A DNA stretch of 64,000 bases, from positions 310,001 to 374,000 of the forward strand of contig NZ_SJSO01000001.1 in assembly GCF_004331735.1 (NCBI RefSeq), in the 5' to 3' direction. The DNA comes from Pedobacter psychrodurus (GTDB taxonomy: Bacteria; Bacteroidota; Bacteroidia; Sphingobacteriales; Sphingobacteriaceae). Positions 24,730-33,500 of this stretch are shown one piece after another; position 1 is the first letter of the stretch, and each line of letters opens with the position of its first letter. The translations under genes and the position numbers were made by a program. The notes beneath the pieces were generated by a model. The model searched no databases and was not told where the DNA came from. It worked only from the letters and a program-made list of their open reading frames with translations.

Positions 24730-24819
24730 ATGGCAAGAACAATGTATTTACTCCTGCCATTAATCGTATTATTCGTTAATAATTACTTCTTGGGTACTAA
24801 AATAAGTACTGGTGGTTAA
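24730..24819 (+). CDS. Possible 29-residue hydrophobic small protein
   Basis: An ATG-started frame of 29 codons in the 150-bp gap between the LUD gene and the convergent gene at 24826. The product would be MARTMYLLLPLIVLFVNNY followed by ten residues, with one TM-length hydrophobic stretch at about 5-21. There is no clear Shine-Dalgarno and no exact -7 box. It may be chance; conservation would decide. Confidence 0.22.
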   Translation: MARTMYLLLPLIVLFVNNYFLGTKISTGG

Positions 24820-24825
24820 ATACTA

Positions 24826-25815
24826 CTACCTATCTGCTTTTAGTATTTTCTTAACCACCATTTCCCTGTTGACATTAAGGCAATACACATCTTCATCATA
24901 ATTGATATATACACGAGAGAGAAAAGGTTCGAGACCTGGATCTCCCATTTTACGCCCACCGACATAAATGGATATGCTTACAAATCGGCCCGCATCTTTA
25001 TCCAGTTTTATACTTTTCTTGGTTTTTAGGTTGTAAATTTCAACATTTTCGTAGCCTGTATAATTGTTTCCATAAGAGCGCCATTCCGGAAGGGTTGGGC
25101 TTTTACACACTACAAAATAATCATCCGCAAGGTGAAAAATGGTACTAATGGTATTGTCGTTAAAATACCTTTTACCTTTAAGGTCTACTATATCGGCAAC
25201 ATTCTGATCCCTTCCATTTGATATTTTATTGGTTTCCTTCAAAAGCACTATACCAATGTTCTTCGGAAAATTATTCTTGTTTTCGCGCCACACAGCGTAG
25301 GTTTCTAAATAGTCGTTACTCTTTAACACCGTATCTTTATTCTCGTTTAAAAAGAAATTTGTCCGACTATTATGGGTAAACATTCCCATTCCCCAACCTG
25401 CATATAGCTCTATATCTTTAGCTAATTTAACCGGCCCCTTCTTTACAGACGGTTCAGTTTTTTTGTTCTCAGTTGCAGTTGTTTTGGGCATAGTGACATG
25501 CACTTCGGTTACTTTATTTCTAGCTGTAACTTCAGCCTGCTTCTTTTTAAAGGCAATAGCATTCTCTGCTTTAAGTTTTTCGTTTTTTATTTTATTTAGA
25601 TCGGAAGCTGCTTTATCATCAGCTATTTTCTTTTTCCTGGCATCCTCATTTTCCTTTGCACAAGCAGGACACATCAACTTTCCCTCTGCATTATTAGAAC
25701 CTTTAGGTGCGAACCTACAATTATAGCGGGCGTACTCACTTTTCGCAACATGCGATTGGGCATTTGCTACCTGCACCATAAACAGCAGCAAAACAATAGT
25801 CAAGAAATTTTTCAT
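24826..25815 (-). CDS. Exported protein of unknown function with cysteine pair and charged helix
   Basis: A 329-residue protein with signal peptide 1-19 (ending VANAQ). Residues 25-55 contain three cysteines in an arrangement resembling half of a zinc ribbon (NCRFAPKG, then CPACAKEN). A Lys/Glu/Ala-rich helical stretch spans about 55-115, followed by a beta-rich C-terminal part of about 190 residues with repeated YAVW, FHLADDYFVVCKS and IYNLKTKKSI strands, perhaps propeller-like. It stands alone between convergent and divergent genes. I do not recognise a family. Confidence 0.65.
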   Translation of the reverse strand: MKNFLTIVLLLFMVQVANAQSHVAKSEYARYNCRFAPKGSNNAEGKLMCPACAKENEDARKKKIADDKAASDLNKIKNEKLKAENAIAFKKKQAEVTARNKVTEVHVTMPKTTATENKKTEPSVKKGPVKLAKDIELYAGWGMGMFTHNSRTNFFLNENKDTVLKSNDYLETYAVWRENKNNFPKNIGIVLLKETNKISNGRDQNVADIVDLKGKRYFNDNTISTIFHLADDYFVVCKSPTLPEWRSYGNNYTGYENVEIYNLKTKKSIKLDKDAGRFVSISIYVGGRKMGDPGLEPFLSRVYINYDEDVYCLNVNREMVVKKILKADR

Positions 25816-25965
25816 TTTTAAGTTCGTTTAATTTGATGTAAAAGTAATCCACAACCAAAGTGATCTATATACCCTATACTCGGTATATTTAGTGCTTATT
25901 TTATATCCTATATTTATGAAATATTGATTGGTAGTTTAAAGCATGCCACTAATTCTCTCAAAACA

Positions 25966-27843
25966 ATGAATAAAGTTTTCCTGCTATTCTTATTTTTCCT
26001 ACATCCATTTCAGGTGTGCGTTGCTCAACAGGGCAGTCCAATTTTGATCGACACGGCCACAAAATTTAACATTAGCAAACATGGGTATTTCTATGAAGAC
26101 AAAAATTTAAACCTGAGCATCGATTCTATTATAAAATATAAAGAGGCTCACAAACTCACCCCGTTAACAGCAGGGAAAGTTTTTAGTAAAGGTTATACCC
26201 AATCTTATTACTGGGTTGCTTTTGATATAGAAAACACCTTGAATCAATCTGTTCACCTGATGTTTAAGGAGCAGAGCTCAAGCATTAACCAGCTTCAGCT
26301 GTTTAAAGTAGATGAGCATGGAAAGATTTACCCCTTAGGCCTAACAGGCGATCATTTCCCTTTTAAACAACGTCCGTATCGCAACAGAAGCTTTATTTAC
26401 CCAATGGTTCTTTCGCCACATGAAAAGGCCACTTTTTATTTGTGGGCCGATAAACGCGGACAGAACATGTACATGCCAATATCTATCGGCCGCGATGTTG
26501 ATATTATTCAGGCAGAGATTCCACAACATACCTTATTTGGGTTTTATACAGGCATTTTTGTTTTTGCGGTGATATTTAACCTGTTGTTATTTGCCTCTGT
26601 TAGAGATAACATCCACCTATATTATGCGATTTACATTTTTTGCACGCTAATTTTTATTCTGGAAGAAGAGGGGCTGGCCTTTCAATGGTTCTACCCAAAT
26701 TTACCTGGTCTCCAAGATTATATGCGGTTAATTATGGCATCACTGAGCTGCGGCCTGTTAATCCAGGTGATGCAACTATTTGTTAATCAAAATAGCGCCA
26801 ATAGTCGACTATATCGCTTTACAAACTATTATAAAAGATTCTGTTGGGCCATGTCGATTATCCCAGTGTTTATGCTGTTAAAATCGTTTATCATCTTTGA
26901 AAAAACGGTTTTTTACATCAACAATTTCCTGGCACTGCTCACAGTAATCGTGATTATTATTTGTGTAGTAGAAAGGATCAGGGCAGGGTATAAACTGGGC
27001 TGGTATTATTTTATCGCCACAGTGATGTTGTTATTTGGCGTTTTCAACTATGTTTTTAATACGCTAGGCCTAACCAATTTCAACCTGCTAAAACCAAATG
27101 GCTTAGTGGTGGGTTTAACGGCCGAGATTATATTCCTTTCATTTGCCTTAACACAGCGCTATAATTTTCTAAAAAAAGAAAAAGAAATCCTGCTGGAAGA
27201 AAAAAGCAAACATCAGGTAGACCTCGCCGATGGCATTTTTAACGCACAGGAAGATGAGCGAACGCGTTTGGCCCGCGATCTTCATGATGACCTCGGCGGC
27301 ACACTTTCCATTATAAAACTAAATATCACCACTTTTCAGCACAAAGTTTTAAAACTTACTGAAAACGACCGCGTATTTTACAATCAAACCATTGGCATGA
27401 TCGAAAAGGCATGTGCCGATTTAAGGGAAATATCGCACAATTTAATGCCAAAAAACTTTGAGCAGTTAGGTTTAATTGAAACATTAAATGAGCATTTTAC
27501 AACCCTGAACCATTCAGGTAAAATTGCATTCGAATTTGTTTTTCAGGTTAAACACCCTATTGAAAGCGGAGTGGAGATTACCATATACCGGATTGTTAAC
27601 GAACTGGTAAATAATATTATCCGGCATTCTTTTGCCTCAAAGGCAACTATACAGATTTTATCTTTCGATGAAAGAATTAGCATTATGGCCGAAGATAACG
27701 GCATTGGTTTTAATCCCGATAAAGATAAAAAGGGTTTAGGTATCCAAAATATTCTATCGAGGGTAAATTACCTTAATGGTAAAATTCAGGTCGACAGTAA
27801 TCAAAACGGTACAACAACAACCATTGATATTCCGCTAAAATAA
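25966..27843 (+). CDS. 7TMR-DISM sensor histidine kinase
   Basis: A 625-residue inner-membrane kinase with the same architecture as the one at 7633. Signal peptide about 1-20 (ending CVAQQ), periplasmic DISMED2-like domain, seven TM helices, then HisKA_3 with the phospho-accepting His in TRLARDLHDDLGGTLSI and an HATPase domain (NELVNNIIRHSF, EDNGIGFNPD, GLGIQNILSR). I prefer ATG 25966 because a typical signal peptide starts there; the frame extends 14 codons upstream to 25924. It overlaps the following response-regulator gene by one base. Confidence 0.9.
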   Translation: MNKVFLLFLFFLHPFQVCVAQQGSPILIDTATKFNISKHGYFYEDKNLNLSIDSIIKYKEAHKLTPLTAGKVFSKGYTQSYYWVAFDIENTLNQSVHLMFKEQSSSINQLQLFKVDEHGKIYPLGLTGDHFPFKQRPYRNRSFIYPMVLSPHEKATFYLWADKRGQNMYMPISIGRDVDIIQAEIPQHTLFGFYTGIFVFAVIFNLLLFASVRDNIHLYYAIYIFCTLIFILEEEGLAFQWFYPNLPGLQDYMRLIMASLSCGLLIQVMQLFVNQNSANSRLYRFTNYYKRFCWAMSIIPVFMLLKSFIIFEKTVFYINNFLALLTVIVIIICVVERIRAGYKLGWYYFIATVMLLFGVFNYVFNTLGLTNFNLLKPNGLVVGLTAEIIFLSFALTQRYNFLKKEKEILLEEKSKHQVDLADGIFNAQEDERTRLARDLHDDLGGTLSIIKLNITTFQHKVLKLTENDRVFYNQTIGMIEKACADLREISHNLMPKNFEQLGLIETLNEHFTTLNHSGKIAFEFVFQVKHPIESGVEITIYRIVNELVNNIIRHSFASKATIQILSFDERISIMAEDNGIGFNPDKDKKGLGIQNILSRVNYLNGKIQVDSNQNGTTTTIDIPLK

Positions 27844-28496
27844 TGGACACGATTCAACAGAAATCCACCACGTTGATGATCGCTGATGATCATAAACTAT
27901 TTGCCGAAGGATTATCGGCCATTCTCGCTGAACAGCCCAATTTTAAAATAATCGGTATGGCTTCGAACGGAAAAGAGGTTCTGCACCTCTTGAACAACCA
28001 GGTGCCTGATATTTTGATTCTCGACCTGAACATGCCCGTTTTAGACGGCGAAATTGCCGCAGAAAAAATCAGGCAATTATTCCCTTCAGTTAAAATAATG
28101 GTCTTATCCATGTATTATACCGAAAAGTTAGCGATAAAACTCGAAGGTATTGGCGTAATGGCCTTTGTTCAAAAAGATACCAATGCAGAAACACTATTTA
28201 AAATTATAACGGGCATACAACAGGGAGAAAAATATTTCCAAAAAATAAAATCTGATACGCAGGCATCATCGGCATTTAACGATGGCGATCACTTCCAAAA
28301 AAGCCACAATTTAACTGCACGTGAAATGGAAATCCTGAAATTGATCAGCGAAGACTATTCTTCACAGCAAATTGCCCAAAAATTATTTATAGCTTTAAAC
28401 ACTGTAGATACCCACCGTAAAAATATGGTACAAAAGCTAAACGTAACGGGAAAAGCAGGATTATTAAAATTTGCCCTTGAAAATAAGTTTCGCTAA
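27843..28496 (+). CDS. LuxR/NarL-family response regulator
   Basis: A 217-residue response regulator. The receiver has IADDHKLFAEG, the phospho-acceptor Asp in DILILDLNMPVLDG and Lys in FVQKDTNAETL. A LuxR HTH at about 155-210 (REMEILKLISEDYSSQQIAQ, then NTVDTHRKNM) binds DNA. The start codon shares one base with the kinase stop, a translational-coupling arrangement, so the two form a cognate pair. Target genes are unknown; the ketoacyl synthase gene 78 bp downstream is a possible one. Confidence 0.92.
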   Translation: MDTIQQKSTTLMIADDHKLFAEGLSAILAEQPNFKIIGMASNGKEVLHLLNNQVPDILILDLNMPVLDGEIAAEKIRQLFPSVKIMVLSMYYTEKLAIKLEGIGVMAFVQKDTNAETLFKIITGIQQGEKYFQKIKSDTQASSAFNDGDHFQKSHNLTAREMEILKLISEDYSSQQIAQKLFIALNTVDTHRKNMVQKLNVTGKAGLLKFALENKFR

Positions 28497-28544
28497 AAAT
28501 AAATTTATTTTCGATTACCGAATATAATTGATATTTTTATACTA

Positions 28545-28567
28545 CATACCGTTTTAGTATGCGGTAT
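28545..28567. promoter_or_regulatory. Overlapping inverted repeats upstream of the KAS III gene
   Basis: CATAC (28545) pairs with GTATG (28557), and ATACCG (28546) with CGGTAT (28562-28567). These alternative small dyads lie 8 bp before ATG 28575 and may form an operator; function is not established. Confidence 0.3.
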
Positions 28568-28574
28568 TATAATT

Positions 28575-29651
28575 ATGAGCAAAGCAATAAATACGGTAAT
28601 TACCGGCACTGGAAGTTATATCCCACAGAATATTATTTCAGGTAGTGAATTCTTAAACTCGACGTTTTTTGAGAATGGTAACCGATTGGAAAAAGAGAAT
28701 TCAGAGATCATTGATAAATTCTCTGAGATTACGGAGATCGTAGAAAGACGCTACGCCTGCCCGGAGCAGTTAAGCAATCATATTGGCGCAAAGGCTGCAG
28801 AAAAAGCCATTGAAAATGCAGGTATCGATAAAGAAACCTTAGACTATATTATATTTTGTCATAATTTTGGTGATATCCCTTTGGGTAGCAACCGAATTGA
28901 CATTTTGCCATCCTTGGCCTCAAAGGTAAAACAACAACTAGGCATTGAAAATCCAGACTGTGTTGCCTACGACATCATTTTTGGTTGCCCGGGATGGGTT
29001 CAGGGTGCAATACAGGCAGATTACTATATTAAAAGCGGAGATGCGAAACGTGTTATGGTTATAGGCGCAGAAACCTTAAGCCGCATTATCGATCCACATG
29101 ACCGTGATAGCATGATCTTTTCGGATGGTGCCGGAGCTGTAATTTTCGAAGCTGAAGAATCAGAAGAAAAAAGGGGAATATTAGCACATAAAACAGAAAC
29201 ACACGCTGTTAATCACGGTAATTTACTTACCATGGGCAAGGGATCTCATCCTGATGAAAACAATGGAAACCTTTATTTGAAAATGAATGGACGTAAACTG
29301 TACGAGTTTGCGGTAATCCAAGTACCCCAAGTAATTAAAAAAGCTATTGACAAAGCAGGCTTAAGTATTGAAGATGTAAATATTGTATTTGTTCACCAGG
29401 CCAATGGCAAAATGGATACTGCGATTATGAAACGTTTGTTTAAGCTTTATGGTAAAGATACCGTGCCAGAAAACTTGGTTCCGATGACGATTTCATGGTT
29501 AGGAAACAGTTCAGTAGCCACCGTACCAACCTTATTGGACCTGGTATTAAAAGGTGAAGTTAAAGGCTATAAAGTTAAGGCTGGTGATGTAGCTGTTTTT
29601 GCTTCAGTAGGAGCAGGCATGCACATTAATGCCTTTATACACCGCTTCTAA
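28575..29651 (+). CDS. 3-oxoacyl-ACP synthase III family protein (FabH-like)
   Basis: A 358-residue thiolase-fold ketoacyl synthase. The catalytic triad is visible: Cys in IIFGCPGWVQGA (about 137), His in VFVHQANGKMD (about 273) and Asn in WLGNSSVATVP (about 310). Such enzymes condense an acyl-CoA with malonyl-ACP; FabH-like paralogues also act in specialised lipid or polyketide synthesis. It is not beside plsX, fabD or acpP, so it is probably a paralogue rather than the housekeeping FabH. Its 3' end overlaps the convergent TPR gene by 4 bp. Confidence 0.9.
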   Translation: MSKAINTVITGTGSYIPQNIISGSEFLNSTFFENGNRLEKENSEIIDKFSEITEIVERRYACPEQLSNHIGAKAAEKAIENAGIDKETLDYIIFCHNFGDIPLGSNRIDILPSLASKVKQQLGIENPDCVAYDIIFGCPGWVQGAIQADYYIKSGDAKRVMVIGAETLSRIIDPHDRDSMIFSDGAGAVIFEAEESEEKRGILAHKTETHAVNHGNLLTMGKGSHPDENNGNLYLKMNGRKLYEFAVIQVPQVIKKAIDKAGLSIEDVNIVFVHQANGKMDTAIMKRLFKLYGKDTVPENLVPMTISWLGNSSVATVPTLLDLVLKGEVKGYKVKAGDVAVFASVGAGMHINAFIHRF

Positions 29652-31135
29652 TTTGCTAACCGTTTTAATCCGGCCCTAGCCTGGCTTTCAATACTGCTTT
29701 CAAATTCATGATTTTTCATGGCAATGGCTGTATTGAAAGCCTCTTTCGCTTTCGCGTTATTTTTCCTTCTTTCGTAAATCTTACCCATCTGCACCGCAGC
29801 GTTGGCGGCAAAATAATATTTTAGGGTTTTGCCTTCATTAATCGTCTGCTGATAAGCTGTTAATGCTTGATCATCTTTCCCTAAATCATCATAAATCCTG
29901 CCCAAACGATAATTCAGCTCTGTTTTATCTTTATCGTTGGTGTAATCAGTTGCTTTCTTATCATCAATTACCTGCAACGCCCTGCTTAAATAACCACCAT
30001 CAAACAGCAATCTGGCTTTTAAAAGATCAATCGTTGGCATTCCTGCGGCAGCTTCAGCTTTCGCCTGTTTGTCTTTTTCCATGTAGGTATATCCGTTTTT
30101 AACTGCCTTAGCTGTAAAGGCTGTATAACCCGCTTTATCTCCCTTCAGTAACGAGATCCAGCCCAAGTGAAGATAAGCATCCTTCACAAAATTAACACCT
30201 TTGGTGGCCTGCAAAAAGCGGTTAAAATAAGTCGCTGCATTAAAATCTAGTTTGTTCAGGTGCGCAATGCCCTCAAGATAATCTAAGTAAGGAAAAGGCT
30301 GATAAACACCTCCTTCAGGCCGCTTGGCCAAAATAGCAATGGCTTCTTCGCTATGCCCGTTTTTAATGCAAACATAACTCTGCAAATAACTTTTTAATAA
30401 ACTGGTATCGGCAATCCGTTCGGTATATTTTATGGTTTTAGCATACGCCTGTGGGCTATGTGCCACATCAGTTAATACATAGGCGTAATAGAAAACTACT
30501 TCTTCGTAAAAAGGCTCGTACGAAGATTTCGGCAAATTGTCGGCCAGTTTCTCGAACATATTTAATCCGCTCTGAAGATTCCCTTTAATTCCAAAAGTAG
30601 ATAATGCTGTTTTTAAAGCCCCATCCGGAAGATTACCCAGAACGGCATTAATCAGCCCCAAGCCTTTCAAGTTAAGGTGAAAGTTTGGAAACTTCTTATT
30701 GTTCTCCTGCAAAAGACTGTTGGCTTTTTTAACTTCCATTGCGGCATTAAAATATTCGCCAAAACGCCCACGGATGAGCGCCCATTGCAAATTAATTTCT
30801 GCCTGTGCGTACAGATAGTACGGAGACCTTTTATCATCACCACTTATTTGATCTAACCGTGTAGATTTATTACCCTTTAGGCGATCAAAATCAGCCTTGC
30901 TTTCAGAAGTTAAAACCGTAAAATAATCTACATAGTTTTCTAAAAGGGGAATAATAGAATTATTGGGATGCTGCTTTTTTTCGGTAGAAATGTATGCCCT
31001 TGCATTACCCAGCTTAAGCTCGAAGATACTTTTATAAGCATTTAGGCAATTGCTGTTAAAGTCGAAATTTGCAAATAAAGATGCTGGAAACAGGAGAAGA
31101 GCAGAAAACGCAAAAACAGGGAAGATTTTAGTCAT
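29648..31135 (-). CDS. Exported tetratricopeptide-repeat protein
   Basis: A 495-residue protein with a signal peptide (1-22, ending LFAN). The rest is mostly alpha-helical. TPR units are clearest at about 385-490 (TELNYRLGRIYDDLGKDDQA, then AANAAVQMGKIYERRKNNAKAKEAF); weaker ones occur at 100-350. TPR proteins are scaffolds for protein complexes; this one is probably periplasmic or at the outer membrane. Gene is monocistronic, downstream of the zinc-ribbon gene's terminator. No specific function assigned. Confidence 0.82.
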   Translation of the reverse strand: MTKIFPVFAFSALLLFPASLFANFDFNSNCLNAYKSIFELKLGNARAYISTEKKQHPNNSIIPLLENYVDYFTVLTSESKADFDRLKGNKSTRLDQISGDDKRSPYYLYAQAEINLQWALIRGRFGEYFNAAMEVKKANSLLQENNKKFPNFHLNLKGLGLINAVLGNLPDGALKTALSTFGIKGNLQSGLNMFEKLADNLPKSSYEPFYEEVVFYYAYVLTDVAHSPQAYAKTIKYTERIADTSLLKSYLQSYVCIKNGHSEEAIAILAKRPEGGVYQPFPYLDYLEGIAHLNKLDFNAATYFNRFLQATKGVNFVKDAYLHLGWISLLKGDKAGYTAFTAKAVKNGYTYMEKDKQAKAEAAAGMPTIDLLKARLLFDGGYLSRALQVIDDKKATDYTNDKDKTELNYRLGRIYDDLGKDDQALTAYQQTINEGKTLKYYFAANAAVQMGKIYERRKNNAKAKEAFNTAIAMKNHEFESSIESQARAGLKRLAN

Positions 31136-31264
31136 TCGGGAATATATTTCAGTTTGATCCTGCGCTGCTAAAGCAACAGTAATTCACATTTAAACAAATA
31201 TCTACATTAAACGCTAAAATCATATTCTTGTTTTGTGTAAACGCCAGAAAATAGGTGTAAACAA

Positions 31265-31293
31265 AAAACGTCCCGATTAAGTCGGGACGTTTT
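31265..31293 (-). terminator. Terminator of the nif3-like/zinc-ribbon operon
   Basis: A 12-bp stem (AAAACGTCCCGA / TCGGGACGTTTT) with a 5-nt loop, followed by T residues on the minus strand, 20 bp past the zinc-ribbon gene. Confidence 0.92.
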
Positions 31294-31312
31294 AATAATT
31301 TTATGACGCGAA

Positions 31313-32056
31313 TTAAGCTTCTGCTACTTCATGAGTTAAAGCCTCATCAACCAAAATACGGCCACAGTGCTCGCAAACGATAATTTTTTTACGTTGACGG
31401 ATATCTAACTGGCGTTGAGGTGGAATCTGGTTAAAACAACCTGAGCAAGAATCGCGGTCGATTGTTACTACAGCCAAACCGTTAATCGCATTTTTGCGTA
31501 AACGCTTGTAAGCAACCAATAAACGCTCATCAATCTGAGGCTCAGCTTTATCAGCTTTCTTTTGTAAATCTTGCTCTTCTTTTTCAGTTTCAGCAGTAAT
31601 TACATCAAGCTCACCTTTTTTCACATCTAAATCTTTCTTTCTGCCATCTAACTCAGCTTTAGCAGCTTCGTAGATTTCAGTTTTAGAAGTGATTTCGAAA
31701 CCGTGTTCTTTAATTTTCTTTTCAGAAACCTGAATATCTAAACCTTGAATCTCAATTTCTTTAGTTAAAGCATCGTATTCACGGTTGTTTTTAACTTCTT
31801 TTAATTGAGTATCGTATCTTTTGATGGCAGCTTGCGCATCTTTAATTGTATTTTTACGGGTTACGATTGAATCCTCCAGATCATCAAGTTCGCCTTTGAT
31901 TTTTGCAATTCTAGTTTCTAATCCTAAAACATCATCCTCAAGATCGGCAACTTCCATTGGTAATTCACCACGTACCTGGCGGATCTTATCAATTTTTGTG
32001 TGGATATTTTGTAATTCGTATAAAGCCTTTAGCTTTTGTTCTACGGTTTGTTCCAT
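31313..32056 (-). CDS. CdsZ-like coiled-coil protein with C4 zinc ribbon (DUF164)
   Basis: A 247-residue cytoplasmic protein. A long antiparallel coiled coil (about 1-180) precedes a C-terminal C4 zinc ribbon with CSGCFNQIPPQ and CEHCGRIL (about 205-235). Similar DUF164/CdsZ proteins in Helicobacter and Chlamydia bind nucleic acid, act as chaperones or affect translation-related processes; the role in Bacteroidota is unsettled. Its ATG overlaps the stop of the upstream Nif3-like gene by one base (TAATG), and this pairing is widespread, pointing to a joint role. Confidence 0.9.
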   Translation of the reverse strand: MEQTVEQKLKALYELQNIHTKIDKIRQVRGELPMEVADLEDDVLGLETRIAKIKGELDDLEDSIVTRKNTIKDAQAAIKRYDTQLKEVKNNREYDALTKEIEIQGLDIQVSEKKIKEHGFEITSKTEIYEAAKAELDGRKKDLDVKKGELDVITAETEKEEQDLQKKADKAEPQIDERLLVAYKRLRKNAINGLAVVTIDRDSCSGCFNQIPPQRQLDIRQRKKIIVCEHCGRILVDEALTHEVAEA

Positions 32057-33153
32057 TAAAACAAGTAATTTATGGGGTTTGTATTTTGCTCCGTTAAACG
32101 GATTGCAAAGTTAGTAAATTTTTTCTGAATAATTTCAAGCAATAAATTTGAGGTAAATTGTTCAGTTTCAAAGTGTCCGATGTCGGCAATGATCAATTTT
32201 TCCTCCGCATCAAAAAACTCGTGATATTTAAAATCGGCAGTAATAAAAGCATCTGCCCCGGCAGCAATGGCCTCTTTTAACAGGAAGCTTCCTGAGCCCC
32301 CGCAAACCGCCACTTTTTTGATCCTTTTGCCAATTACCTCCGTATGCCTAACCACTTTAGCCTGCATCCTATCTTTTACCAAGTGTAAAAAATCGTAGGC
32401 ATCCATATCATATTCCAGCCAGCCCACCATGCCCGAACCAACCAATTGATGTTTATTTTCGAGTTTGTAAATATCGTAAGCCACTTCTTCATAAGGATGG
32501 TTTTCGAACAATGCTACCAGAATTTTTCGCTCAGCCTGTGTTGGGTAAACCATTTCAATCCGCACTTCTGCCTCCCGGTGGCGAATCCCTCTCTCACCTA
32601 CAAAAGGATCGGCATCTTCGTTTCCTTTAAATGTGCCAAAACCATCGGCATTAAAACTGCATTCACTGTAATTGCCAATATTGCCTGCACCCGCATAAAA
32701 TAATGCCGATCGCAATTGCTCGGCTTGTGCCTGCGGGCAATAGGTAACCAGCTTTTTCAGAAGACCTGTTTTAGGCAAAAGCACTTTGGTTCCCGTTAAG
32801 CCCAACCGCTCGCAGATCCTGGCATTAACACCAGTATGAATGCTATCGAGATTGGTGTGGATGGCATAAAGTGCAATGTTATTCCTGATTGCCTTAAGCA
32901 CAACTCGCTCCACATAGTTTTTACCGTTGAGCTTTTTTAATCCTTTAAAAACAATTGGGTGATGGGTAATAATGAGGTTACAACCTGTTGAAATCGCCTC
33001 ATCCACAATTTTCTCCACACAATCTAAAGCCACCAAAGCTCCACGGATTTCCATATTCGGATCGCCCACGATCAAACCAGAATTGTCATAATCTTCCTGA
33101 TAGTTAAGTGGTGCTATGCTTTCTAAATAATTGGTAATTTCAGCTAATTTCAT
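32056..33153 (-). CDS. Nif3-like dinuclear metal-centre hexameric protein
   Basis: A 365-residue Nif3/YbgI family protein forming toroidal hexamers with a dinuclear metal site. Metal-binding features are the N-terminal DNSGLIVGDP, ITHHPIVFKGLKKL with its His pair, and the C-terminal GGSGSFLLKEAIAAGADAFITAD and IADIGHFETE. The central 120-residue insertion is the PII/CutA-like domain found in longer family members. GTP cyclohydrolase I type 2 is a frequent but doubtful annotation. Co-transcribed with the zinc-ribbon gene. Confidence 0.92.
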   Translation of the reverse strand: MKLAEITNYLESIAPLNYQEDYDNSGLIVGDPNMEIRGALVALDCVEKIVDEAISTGCNLIITHHPIVFKGLKKLNGKNYVERVVLKAIRNNIALYAIHTNLDSIHTGVNARICERLGLTGTKVLLPKTGLLKKLVTYCPQAQAEQLRSALFYAGAGNIGNYSECSFNADGFGTFKGNEDADPFVGERGIRHREAEVRIEMVYPTQAERKILVALFENHPYEEVAYDIYKLENKHQLVGSGMVGWLEYDMDAYDFLHLVKDRMQAKVVRHTEVIGKRIKKVAVCGGSGSFLLKEAIAAGADAFITADFKYHEFFDAEEKLIIADIGHFETEQFTSNLLLEIIQKKFTNFAIRLTEQNTNPINYLF

Positions 33154-33210
33154 TTGATAAATATAGAAAATTTGGGGTTTTGTTGATAAGAGAAATGATT
33201 AATGTTTTTG

Positions 33211-33300
33211 TTTTGGAAACGTACAGTAGGCGCAAATGGCCAGAGCAGCCCCGCTATTTGCTTATCCGATGAAGAATCGGAATCGCGGCTGTCGGGTTTA
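33211..33300 (-). repeat. TAAACC...TTTCCAAA element, inverted copy C-
   Basis: Read on the minus strand it starts TAAACCCGACAGC, contains the hairpin CCGATTCTTCATCGG (33266-33280) and ends GTTTCCAAAA with an A-rich tail running to ACATTAAT. It faces copy C+ head to head. Confidence 0.75.
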
Positions 33301-33377
33301 GCTAACGCCAGCCTGTAACCCTTTTGATCCTTCAGCCCCCTCAAGGTTCACCAACCCAAGTTTATAAACCCGACAGC
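33288..33377. repeat. 13-bp inverted repeat joining the heads of C- and C+
   Basis: GCTGTCGGGTTTA (33288-33300) and TAAACCCGACAGC (33365-33377) are perfect complements 64 bp apart. The 347-bp gap between the Nif3-like and TM2 genes contains no credible gene; it is filled by this structure. Confidence 0.8.
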
Positions 33378-33472
33378 AACAAAAAGCCCGCAAACCCGAT
33401 TTTTCATCGGGTGCGGACTTGTCGTGTATGGCGGGATGAACGTTAAAAATTGTTCTGTTTTTGCTTTCCAAA
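33365..33472 (+). repeat. TAAACC...TTTCCAAA element, copy C+
   Basis: Starts TAAACCCGACAGC, contains the hairpin CCCGATTTTTCATCGGG (33395-33411), and ends TGCTTTCCAAAAAACATTAAT. The last 15 bases resemble the tail of C-, so the pair forms one large palindrome-like unit from 33197 to about 33483. Confidence 0.75.
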
Positions 33473-33500
33473 AAACATTAATGCAATTAAAATGAAAGGT

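Noticed and set aside
33150..33344. 64-residue minus-strand open frame upstream of the Nif3-like gene
   Set aside because: Lies wholly within the inverted element C-; Ser/Asp-rich translation of a hairpin, no family resemblance.
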